Shown piece after piece: positions 25,527 to 32,767 of a DNA stretch of 64,000 bases. Source of the DNA: Bacteroidota bacterium (GTDB taxonomy: Bacteria; Bacteroidota; Bacteroidia; NS11-12g; UBA9320); the NCBI GenBank assembly GCA_013359235.1, contig JABWCE010000006.1, positions 1-64,000 of the forward strand, in the 5' to 3' direction. The position numbers and the translations under genes are program-made. Position 1 is the first letter of the stretch. The number at the start of each line of letters is the position of its first letter. Below the pieces are notes generated by a model. That model worked only from the letters and a program-made list of their open reading frames with translations. It was not told where the DNA came from and searched no databases.

Positions 25527-26411
25527 TTAAGCATTAAAAAATCTACCTACAACTCCAAGAGGTAATTCAAAACCATGCTTACTCTTAAGAATGAGTTCGC
25601 CTGATTCAATATTTTTTAAATTATTAAAATTACTTTCGATTAAGTTTTTTATAATTATGCTGCTAAAGCCCAAAGAGTAAGAATTTAGCACAAAAAAATT
25701 ATTCTCTTTAGTTAAAATTTTACTTAAGGTACCAAGCAAATTATCAATCATATCTTCGAGTTTCCATCTTTCACCTTTTGCACCTATGCCATAGGCAGGC
25801 GGATCTAATACAATACCATTATATAAATTTCCGCGATTTGATTCGCGTTCGGCAAATTTCATGGCATCTTCTATTACCCATCTAATGTTTGACAAACCCG
25901 ATAATTTTTGGTTTTCGTTTGCTTTGTTTATTACTTGTTTTACAGAATCTACATGTGTTACATCTGCTCCTGCTGCTTTTGCTGCAAGACTTGCACCTCC
26001 TGTATATGCAAACAAGTTAAGTATTTTTGGAGCGTTAACTTTTTGGCTTATTATTTTTGTTTTTGAATAAATAAAATCCCAATTTTCGGCTTGTTCTGGA
26101 AAAATTCCCACGTGCTTGAACGATGTAAGATTTAGCTTAAACGTCAAAATGGTTTCGTCCAATTTGTATTTTAATTCCCAAGGTTCTTTAAAATTTGAAT
26201 TTTTAAACCAATTGCCACTATGACTGCCCTTTTGCACAAACATTGCATCGGTTTGCTTTTTCCAATCATTTTCAGATAATGATTTTTTCCAAATTGCTTG
26301 TGGTTCGGGTCTTCGCAAAGTATATTTTCCGAATTTCTCAAGTTTTTCAAAATTCCCGCTATCAATAAGTTGGTAATCTTTCCAATTTTTTGGAGTAAAA
26401 GTTATGATCAT
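25527..26411 (-). CDS. RlmI-like class I SAM-dependent methyltransferase
   Basis: This 294-aa protein has a small N-terminal beta domain followed by a Rossmann methyltransferase domain. Motif I reads LNLFAYTGGAS (from residue 131) and motif IV is LDPPAYG (202-208). The 'FAYTG' and 'DPPxxG' pair is typical of the RlmI/RlmK and PF10672 group, which methylates 23S rRNA or related RNA bases. It lacks an obvious PUA domain of full-length RlmI, so the exact substrate is uncertain. It starts 12 bases downstream of the exonuclease gene and shares its direction. Confidence 0.85.
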   Translation of the reverse strand: MIITFTPKNWKDYQLIDSGNFEKLEKFGKYTLRRPEPQAIWKKSLSENDWKKQTDAMFVQKGSHSGNWFKNSNFKEPWELKYKLDETILTFKLNLTSFKHVGIFPEQAENWDFIYSKTKIISQKVNAPKILNLFAYTGGASLAAKAAGADVTHVDSVKQVINKANENQKLSGLSNIRWVIEDAMKFAERESNRGNLYNGIVLDPPAYGIGAKGERWKLEDMIDNLLGTLSKILTKENNFFVLNSYSLGFSSIIIKNLIESNFNNLKNIESGELILKSKHGFELPLGVVGRFFNA

Positions 26412-26423
26412 TTATTTAATTTT

Positions 26424-27146
26424 TTAGTTCAGCAAAACAATATCTTCGTCTTTAAAAATATCAAATCCACCCATTTTAAGCAAAATTCTGGAAAGTGTAA
26501 TTACATCTTTTTCGCAATATCTTTTTATTCTCTCCAAGCCTTCAGGTTCGTTATAATACACATCATAAACCATGCTGCCATCTATGTCGTCTTTTGATGA
26601 TGAAATACCAAAAACTGTAGAGAGTAAATCAAGTGAGGTGAAACTTTTAAAATCGCCAAATTTCCAAAGTTCCATTGTATCAATATGTGCTACCTCCCAA
26701 GGCTTTTTGCCCGCCAAATCAAGCACTGATGGCAATGGTAATTCATTTATAAGTATTCTTCGGGCTATAAACGGAAAATCAAATTCTTTACCATTGTGTG
26801 CACAAAGCAATTTGCCTGTATCAGAAAAATATTTGTTTAAAAGGGATGAAAATTCAGTAAGAAGTTTTTTTTCGTTTTCCCCAAAATATGATTTTACCCT
26901 AAAACTCCATTGATTTCCTGTTTTATTTAAAAATCCTGTAGAAATACAAATAATTTTACCAAACTCGGCATATATACCTGCTTTATTGTACAATTCATCA
27001 GGAGTTTCGTTGTTTTTAGAAATTGATGATGATTTTTTTGTCCAAAGTTCTTTCCATTTATCATCAAGTTCATCAAATTTTGCAACCTGAGGTACTGTTT
27101 CAATATCAATAAAAAGTACTTTGTCTATATTTATAAAATTGAGCAT
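26424..27146 (-). CDS. PolB-like predicted 3'-5' exonuclease
   Basis: From ATG 27146 this is 240 aa of DEDD-type ribonuclease-H-like fold. Exo I is LFIDIET (Asp14, Glu16), Exo II is CAHNGKEFDFPFI, and Exo III is YCEKDVITLSRI. This matches the 'predicted 3'-5' exonuclease related to PolB' family (PF10108-like) of Bacteroidota. It probably trims DNA or RNA in the cytoplasm using two metal ions. A TTG at 27185 would add 13 residues and abut the previous stop; the ATG keeps the usual family start just before the first catalytic strand. No polymerase domain is present. Confidence 0.85.
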   Translation of the reverse strand: MLNFINIDKVLFIDIETVPQVAKFDELDDKWKELWTKKSSSISKNNETPDELYNKAGIYAEFGKIICISTGFLNKTGNQWSFRVKSYFGENEKKLLTEFSSLLNKYFSDTGKLLCAHNGKEFDFPFIARRILINELPLPSVLDLAGKKPWEVAHIDTMELWKFGDFKSFTSLDLLSTVFGISSSKDDIDGSMVYDVYYNEPEGLERIKRYCEKDVITLSRILLKMGGFDIFKDEDIVLLN

Positions 27147-27185
27147 AATTAAATAATTCAATAACCTTTCAACTCCACAAGCCAA

Positions 27186-27941
27186 CTACCAATTACCACC
27201 TGCTCCACCCCCACCCGATGAACCACCACCAAAGCCACCACTCCAACCTCCGCCACCACCTGAGCCACCAAATCCTCCCCACATAGTTGACGGTCCCATA
27301 AAACCTCTCCCACCGTATGTATATGATCCTGGCCCTGAATTTCTCGAAAAAATTATTAAAAGTATCACAACTATTAATATAATCAACCAAACAGACATTT
27401 TTTTCTTAGGTTCTTTCTCTTCGTTTTTATATTCGCCTTTTGACCTGGCAATTATCTGGTCTATAGCATCATTTATCCCTTTTCCATACTTTTTTTCTTT
27501 AAATGATGGAGCCATTACATCTCTAATGATACTTCCTGCTGCACCATCGGGTAAAAAACCTTCGGCTCCTTTTCCTGTAGTTATCCAAATTTTGCGTTTG
27601 GCAGGGTCGTCATTTTCATAAGCAACTAGTATCAAAATGCCATTGTCTTTTGATGCTGTGCCAATTCCCCATGTGTTGTATATTTTCAAGCCTACATCAA
27701 AAGGTTCTTCGCCATTTATGGTCTCTAAAATTACAACTACCAAATCTGTAGAAGTGCTATCCCAATATCTCTGTAATTTTATATTGAGGTATCGTTCTTC
27801 TTCATTGCTCAAAAGATTTGCATAATCATTAATATACCGTGTACTTCCTTCGGGTTTTGCTGGTACATCAAATGCCCGAAGCACTAATGTATTAAAAAGC
27901 AGAACTAAAAATATATAGATTTTAACCGAAAGTGATTTCAT
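27186..27941 (-). CDS. TPM-domain protein with Gly-rich C-terminus (YgcG type)
   Basis: This 251-aa protein has a signal peptide (1-23), an exported TPM domain (about 30-170, with INDYANLLSNEEERYLN, VVVILETING, NGILILVAY and RKIWITTGKGAEGFLPD), a transmembrane helix (about 182-200), and a tail of about 48 residues made largely of Gly, Ser and Trp ending GGGGAGGNW. TPM domains occur in envelope proteins such as plant TLP18.3 and bacterial YgcG; a role in membrane-protein quality control or phosphatase activity has been proposed. It overlaps the upstream TPM gene by 20 bases, and LemA comes before that. Confidence 0.87.
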   Translation of the reverse strand: MKSLSVKIYIFLVLLFNTLVLRAFDVPAKPEGSTRYINDYANLLSNEEERYLNIKLQRYWDSTSTDLVVVILETINGEEPFDVGLKIYNTWGIGTASKDNGILILVAYENDDPAKRKIWITTGKGAEGFLPDGAAGSIIRDVMAPSFKEKKYGKGINDAIDQIIARSKGEYKNEEKEPKKKMSVWLIILIVVILLIIFSRNSGPGSYTYGGRGFMGPSTMWGGFGGSGGGGGWSGGFGGGSSGGGGAGGNW

Positions 27942-28353
27942 CAGGTAATTCGTTTGTATCGTTGTCAGATTTCGGAAAATGTTCTTTAAGTTTTTTACCT
28001 GCTTCGCAAAGCCCTTCTATAATTCCATCGGCAATTTTGCCATTTGTAAATGATGTTTTCATAATTTGCAATGTAGAGTTCCAAAAATTGTCATCCACTT
28101 TTTCATTTATTCCTTTATCACCAAAAATTGCAAGTTTTTTATCGAGCAACGAAACGTAAATAATTACACCATTTCTTAGGTCGGTTTCATTCATTTTAAA
28201 ATCAGAAAATAGATTTTTTGCTTTTAGCAAAGGATCTGTTTTGCAATATTTGTCAATATGCACTCTTATTTCGCCCGATGTGCCACTTTCGGCATCAGCA
28301 ATAGCTTTTATGATTTTTTTTTCATCTTCTTCAGAAAAAGGACGGTTCATCAT
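27922..28353 (-). CDS. TPM-domain protein without membrane anchor
   Basis: This 143-aa protein contains a single TPM domain (SEEDEKKIIKAIADAESGTSGEIRVHI at the start, then NGVIIYVSLLDKKLAIFGDKGI and VDDNFWNSTL). Unlike its downstream neighbour it has no signal peptide or transmembrane helix, so it is probably cytoplasmic or peripheral. Its ATG directly abuts the TAG stop of lemA, and its 3' end overlaps the larger TPM gene by 20 bases. The three genes are almost certainly translated from one message and may form one complex. Confidence 0.85.
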   Translation of the reverse strand: MMNRPFSEEDEKKIIKAIADAESGTSGEIRVHIDKYCKTDPLLKAKNLFSDFKMNETDLRNGVIIYVSLLDKKLAIFGDKGINEKVDDNFWNSTLQIMKTSFTNGKIADGIIEGLCEAGKKLKEHFPKSDNDTNELPDEITFG

Positions 28354-28941
28354 CTAAAATTCAACTTTAGGTGCTTTTTCGGCTCCTTCATCAGCTTTGA
28401 AATATGGTTTTGATTTGAACCCAAGAATACTTGCAAATATCACTGCCGGAAACCTTTGACATGCGTTATTGTACAATTTTACAACTTCATTAAAATTATC
28501 TCGAGCAACGGCAATGCGGTTTTCAGTTCCTGCAAGTTCGTCTTGAAGTTTTAAGAAATTTTGGTCTGCTTTTAAATTGGGATAATTTTCTACAACTGCC
28601 AGCAAACGACTTAAAGCACTATTTACATTACCCATTTGTGCATTAATTTTTGCAATTGTTGCTTCATCAAGGTTGTCGGCTGTTACATTTATACTTGTAG
28701 CTTTTGCTCTTGCTTCAACTACTGCCTGAAGTGTACTTTTTTCAAAATCAGCATAACCTTTTACAGTCTTTACCAGATTAGGGATAAGGTCTAATCTACG
28801 TTGATACTGAGATTGAACATCAGCCCATTTGTTGTCAACTTCGTTTCTTTTACTTACTAAATTGTTGTATGTATTACATCCTCCCACAAACAATATAGAT
28901 AAAATAACTAATACCAGTACAATGATTGTTGATCGTTTCAT
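28354..28941 (-). CDS. lemA: LemA family protein
   Basis: This 195-aa protein has an N-terminal hydrophobic segment ending in a lipobox-like FVGGC (Cys22), followed by a long helical-bundle LemA domain. The diagnostic blocks are YNNLVSKRNEVDNKWADVQ, RRLDLIPNLVKTVKGYA, and later FNEVVKLYNNACQRFPA. LemA proteins are membrane-attached four-helix bundles commonly encoded next to TPM proteins, as here; their function is not settled. It is the first gene of the lemA-TPM-TPM operon and is divergent from hisS, with 137 bases between them. Confidence 0.92.
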   Translation of the reverse strand: MKRSTIIVLVLVILSILFVGGCNTYNNLVSKRNEVDNKWADVQSQYQRRLDLIPNLVKTVKGYADFEKSTLQAVVEARAKATSINVTADNLDEATIAKINAQMGNVNSALSRLLAVVENYPNLKADQNFLKLQDELAGTENRIAVARDNFNEVVKLYNNACQRFPAVIFASILGFKSKPYFKADEGAEKAPKVEF

Positions 28942-29041
28942 ATTATTAATTTTTTTTTACAAAGGAAATTAAAAACAATAATAATTTTTAAAATTATTTG
29001 CTAAAAGTTATAAATTTTCTATTCAAACAAGAGTTTGTAAT

Positions 29042-29050
29042 TAACTTTGC
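29042..29050 (+). promoter_or_regulatory. -7 promoter box of hisS
   Basis: TAACTTTGC is an exact TAnnTTTGY match lying 28 bases before ATG 29079, in the lemA-hisS divergent region. Confidence 0.55.
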
Positions 29051-29078
29051 CAACTGAAAACTGAAATATTTAAAATTA

Positions 29079-30440
29079 ATGAAATTTTCAAACGCCAAAG
29101 GGACAAGAGATTTTCCACCCGAAACACTTGTAAAAAGAAAGTACATTTTAAATATTATTGAATCAGTTTTTAAAAAATTCGGATTTATGCCCCTTGAAAC
29201 TCCGGCTTTAGAACAGCTTGAAACTTTAACAGGAAAATATGGTAATGAAGGTGACAAATTACTTTTTAAAGTTATAAACTCAGGCGATTTTGCTGCAAAA
29301 GTTGATGATGAAACATGGAAGAATAAACAATCGGAAAAAATTTTACGATTTATTTGTGAAAAGGGATTGCGATACGATTTGACTGTGCCCCTTGCCAGAT
29401 TTGTGGCAAGCAACAGAAATGAAATAGTTTTTCCATTCAAAAGATACCAAATGCAGCCTGTGTGGCGGGCTGACCGCCCACAACGTGGCAGGTACCGCGA
29501 ATTTTGGCAATGTGATATTGATACTTTAGGAACTAATTGCCTTATGAACGAAGCTGAAATTATTTCGATGGCTGTTGAAATTTTTAAAACGCTTAATCTT
29601 AATGTTACAATATTTATAAATAATCGAAAAATATTGGAAGCAATTGCAGAAAAATATCAAATTTTATCAGAGTTTACAAGGTTTACAAACATTATTGACA
29701 AGTTGGATAAAAACGATTTTGAGAGTTTGAAATTAGATTTTGAAAGTTTAGGATTATCAAATCAACAAATTGAGGAATTGAAGAAGATATTAAAAAAATA
29801 TACCTTTGATACAAATGGAATAAATCAATTAAAAGATATTTTTTTAACAAACCCCAAAGCTATAGCCGGATGTAATGAATTTTATGAAATTTATTCATAT
29901 CTCGAAAAATCAGAATTAAATGAAAAAGCCGTAATGATAGACCTCTCGCTTGCTCGAGGACTTGATTACTACACAGGTTGCATTTTTGAAATAAAGAGCA
30001 ATGAAGAAACAATTGGAAGTATTGCGGGAGGCGGAAGGTATGATAATTTAACCGAAGTTTTTGGCTTGAAAGATGTTTCAGGAGTAGGTGTTTCATTTGG
30101 TATTGACAGGATTTACGATATTATGGAAAAATTAAAATTGCTAAATCATATTAGAACTTCAGATGTTAAAGTTTTGCTATGTCATTTTGATAAAAACGGA
30201 CAAATTTATAACTTCCAAAAAGCTGCTGAGCTAAGAAACAACGGTATTTCTGCCGAAGTATATCCTGATATTAAAAAAATTAACAAGCAATTTGAATATG
30301 CAGAAAAAAAGGAGATTGACTTTGTAATTATAACAGGTGAAGAAGAGATAAATACGGGAGTATTAACATTAAAAAATTTAAAGCATAGAACTCAGGAAAA
30401 ACTTTCGTTTGAAAATGTTATTGAAAGGTTGAATTTTTAA
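29079..30440 (+). CDS. hisS: Histidyl-tRNA synthetase
   Basis: This 453-aa class II synthetase charges tRNA-His. It starts with KGTRDFPPETLVKRKYI (the GTRD start typical of HisRS). Motif 2 is around RADRPQRGRYREFWQCDID, with LRYDLTVPLARFVA before it. The histidine-specific motifs are ARGLDYYTG and the glycine-rich SIAGGGRYDNL, with GVSFGIDRI as motif 3. The last ~90 residues form the anticodon-binding alpha/beta domain (VKVLLCHFDKNG onward). It is followed after 15 bases by an RluA-family gene that appears to lack a normal start codon. Confidence 0.95.
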   Translation: MKFSNAKGTRDFPPETLVKRKYILNIIESVFKKFGFMPLETPALEQLETLTGKYGNEGDKLLFKVINSGDFAAKVDDETWKNKQSEKILRFICEKGLRYDLTVPLARFVASNRNEIVFPFKRYQMQPVWRADRPQRGRYREFWQCDIDTLGTNCLMNEAEIISMAVEIFKTLNLNVTIFINNRKILEAIAEKYQILSEFTRFTNIIDKLDKNDFESLKLDFESLGLSNQQIEELKKILKKYTFDTNGINQLKDIFLTNPKAIAGCNEFYEIYSYLEKSELNEKAVMIDLSLARGLDYYTGCIFEIKSNEETIGSIAGGGRYDNLTEVFGLKDVSGVGVSFGIDRIYDIMEKLKLLNHIRTSDVKVLLCHFDKNGQIYNFQKAAELRNNGISAEVYPDIKKINKQFEYAEKKEIDFVIITGEEEINTGVLTLKNLKHRTQEKLSFENVIERLNF

Positions 30441-30455
30441 TAAAAAATAAACATC

Positions 30456-31181
30456 ATTAAAAAAGAATATTATAAGATAGCCGAATTAATAATTGCTGAA
30501 GATGAAAATATTCTTGCATTGAACAAACCTGCATTTTTATCAACCCTTGACGAACGCGAAACTGAAAGAATATCACTTTTAAGACTTGCAAAAAGTTACA
30601 ATACCGATTTACAGGTTTGTCACCGTCTTGATAAAGAAACATCTGGGATAATTTTATTTTCAAAAAACAATGAAATTTATAGAGAAATAAGCATACTTTT
30701 TGAACATAGAAAAATTTCGAAAGTTTATCATGCAATTTGCCAGGGCAATCACAATTTTAAAAACTTTGAAATAAATAAGCCTTTAAGTACAAATTCAAAA
30801 GGTTTTTCGAAAATTGATTTTGGAGGAGGAAAAGAATCTCTAAGTATAATTAATACTTTAAAAGTTTACAAGCATTTTACTTTATTAGAATGTAAACCAA
30901 TAACAGGCAGACTACATCAATTAAGGGTACATCTCAAATCGGTAAATGCACCAATATCTGCCGATGAAAGGTATGGTGCCGAAATGCCTTTGCTTTCATC
31001 ATTTAAGCGAAAATTCAAATTAGGCAAATTTGAGGATGAAAAACCTATAATAAATAGAGTAGCACTACATGCTTTTAGTTTAAACTTTGAATTGTGCGGT
31101 AAAAAATATTGTTTAGAGGCACCATATCCAAAAGATTTTAAAACATTTTGCACATTACTTGAAAAATATGACCAAATTTGA
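30456..31181 (+). CDS. RluA-family pseudouridine synthase, apparent non-AUG start
   Basis: This protein converts uridine to pseudouridine in rRNA or tRNA. The active-site motif is CHRLDKETSGI, with the catalytic Asp, and GRLHQLRVHL follows later. The first normal start codon in frame is TTG 30519, but the family's first strand (LIIAEDENILALNKPAF) is encoded upstream of it. Between the in-frame TAA at 30441-30443 and TTG 30519 there is no ATG, GTG or TTG. The likely start is ATT 30456 (241 aa) or ATC 30453 (242 aa), preceded by an A-rich stretch like other leaders here. There is no S4 domain, as in short RluA-type proteins. It sits 15 bases after hisS. The product is firm; the start is not. 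Confidence 0.8.
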   Translation: MKKEYYKIAELIIAEDENILALNKPAFLSTLDERETERISLLRLAKSYNTDLQVCHRLDKETSGIILFSKNNEIYREISILFEHRKISKVYHAICQGNHNFKNFEINKPLSTNSKGFSKIDFGGGKESLSIINTLKVYKHFTLLECKPITGRLHQLRVHLKSVNAPISADERYGAEMPLLSSFKRKFKLGKFEDEKPIINRVALHAFSLNFELCGKKYCLEAPYPKDFKTFCTLLEKYDQI

Positions 31182-31185
31182 TTAT

Positions 31186-31959
31186 TTAAAATCTTACTAC
31201 AAAATTTTCTTTTGTAATTCTATCTCCCAAAAACACTATTCCAAAAAAATATAAATCTAAAGTAAGATTTACCAAATGATGTGATTTTATTGTTCTCCAT
31301 GCTTTTTGCATATCTGCCGACCAGTTTATGTCATCAAAAACAAAAATTGCATTGGGTGATGCTTTTTGCAGACAAATTTCAAAGTAATTAATTGTGGGCT
31401 GATAATGGTGATTGCCATCAAAAAAAACTAAATCTATTTCAGTAATTTTATCAATCAAGGGTTTAATCGTATCATCAAAATTACCTTGAATAATTTCGGT
31501 ATTTGTAGCATTTAATTTTTTCAAGTTTGAGAAAGCAATTTCGGCAATACTTTTATTCCCTTCGAGTGTAAATAGTTTAGATTTTGGTTCAATAGCTTTT
31601 GAAATGTACAAAGTACTTAAACCAAGCGAAGTGCCAATTTCTATTGATGTTTTCGGATTTTTCCATTTTACTATTCTGTAAAGTAATCGGCAGTATTTTT
31701 TGTTTTTGGCAGCATTTAAGGCTATTTGCGAAATAGGTTTTTCTATAATTTTATTTTTTCCAAAATCATATCCTTTTACAATATTCTTGTTTTTTTTTAA
31801 TTCTTTTCTCAAAAGTTCTATTTCACAAAAAACAGCTTCGTTTATATCATTGTAAATTACATTTTTCACAAAGTTGAAAACATAAGGAGAATGAATACCG
31901 TGAAGGTTTTTGCTTTTAAATAAATATATTAAATATCTACAAAAAATATCAAAATTCAA
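31186..31959 (-). CDS. Class I SAM-dependent O-methyltransferase-like protein
   Basis: This 257-aa soluble protein has a Rossmann methyltransferase core. Motif I reads SIEIGTSLGLSTLYIS (105-120), followed by acidic KLFTLEGNKSIAEIA, then DLVFFDGNHHYQPTINYF and FVFDDINWSADM. The DGxHxY...DD pattern resembles the O-methyltransferase and TylF/class-3 families that use a metal-bound catechol or sugar substrate. The N-terminal ~85 residues, including LHGIHSPYVFNFV, are shared by a Bacteroidota-specific group of unknown substrate. It is 12 bases downstream of the DedA gene and convergent with the pseudouridine synthase, with four bases between them. Confidence 0.83.
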   Translation of the reverse strand: MNFDIFCRYLIYLFKSKNLHGIHSPYVFNFVKNVIYNDINEAVFCEIELLRKELKKNKNIVKGYDFGKNKIIEKPISQIALNAAKNKKYCRLLYRIVKWKNPKTSIEIGTSLGLSTLYISKAIEPKSKLFTLEGNKSIAEIAFSNLKKLNATNTEIIQGNFDDTIKPLIDKITEIDLVFFDGNHHYQPTINYFEICLQKASPNAIFVFDDINWSADMQKAWRTIKSHHLVNLTLDLYFFGIVFLGDRITKENFVVRF

Positions 31960-31971
31960 AACCTGTAATTT

Positions 31972-32616
31972 TTATTTGCTCTGTTGAGTTTTTGAAGATT
32001 TTTTCTCTCTAAGGTAAGTTCTAAAAACCGGGATTGCAGTAACAATAATCATAAAAATAACTACAAGCCCAAGATGATCTTTTAAATTTGGAATTGCTTT
32101 GGCAAGATAATAGGCACTAAGTGTCATAGCCGAAGTCCATAAAATTGAGCCAACAATTGTATAAGTCAAAAACTTTTTATAATCAAACATTATAACCCCA
32201 CTTAAAATTGGAGCGAAGGTGCGGATTATAGGTAAAAAACGCCCCATAATTAAGGCTTTTCCACCATATTTGTTGTAAAAGGTTCGGGTTATTAAAATAT
32301 ATCTTTTTTTAAAAAGCAAAGAATCATCGCGTGTGAATAGTTTAGGACCCACTTTTTTCCCAAAATAATATCCTGTAATATTGCCTGAGACGGCAGCAAT
32401 ATTAAGTAATATCATCAAAGTCCAAATATCAACTTTCAAAGCTTCTGTGCTGCATAAAATACCAGCAGTAAATAGCAATGAATCGCCCGGCAGAAAAAAA
32501 CCCACAAACAATCCGGTTTCAGCAAATACAATGAAAATAAGTAAGCCCAATCCGCCAATTTTTATTAGATTTTCGGGTACAAATAATTTTGGGATGAGTT
32601 CTATGTATTCCTGCAT
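31972..32616 (-). CDS. DedA-family inner-membrane protein
   Basis: This 214-aa integral membrane protein has the SNARE-associated/DedA signature: ETGLFVGFFLPGDSLLFTAG (33-52) in the first re-entrant segment and MGRFLPIIRTFAPILSGV in the second. About five hydrophobic helices and a basic C-terminal tail (REKKSSKTQQ) complete it. DedA proteins act as phospholipid (undecaprenyl phosphate or PE) flippases or proton-dependent transporters. It leads a two-gene unit with the methyltransferase downstream, without a visible functional link. Confidence 0.9.
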   Translation of the reverse strand: MQEYIELIPKLFVPENLIKIGGLGLLIFIVFAETGLFVGFFLPGDSLLFTAGILCSTEALKVDIWTLMILLNIAAVSGNITGYYFGKKVGPKLFTRDDSLLFKKRYILITRTFYNKYGGKALIMGRFLPIIRTFAPILSGVIMFDYKKFLTYTIVGSILWTSAMTLSAYYLAKAIPNLKDHLGLVVIFMIIVTAIPVFRTYLREKKSSKTQQSK

Positions 32617-32651
32617 TTTTTGATTTTGCTAAAATAATGAATATTTAATTC

Positions 32652-32694
32652 TAAAAAATAAATAAAAAATGAAAGGACGTTTCACAACGTCCTT
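32652..32694 (-). terminator. Rho-independent terminator of the 1616-aa type B cargo gene
   Basis: AAGGACGT (32673-32680) pairs with ACGTCCTT (32687-32694) over a six-base loop. On the minus strand it is followed by a T-rich run (TCATTTTTTATTT). It lies about 75 bases after the stop at 32768. Confidence 0.8.
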
Positions 32695-32767
32695 ACAAAA
32701 AATTCTAATGCCTATGAAAAAAATTTTATAAAAAACTATTACTCGTGCAATACCTATTTTTAATTTT

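Noticed and set aside
27193-27390. Trp/Arg-rich small frame opposite phase to the Gly-rich tail
   Set aside because: It is a frame-shifted reading of the GGN-rich codons of the TPM protein's tail, on the same strand and fully inside that gene.
30519-31181. TTG 30519 as the start of the RluA-family protein
   Set aside because: It would remove the first conserved strand, which is encoded in frame just upstream; kept only as an alternative.
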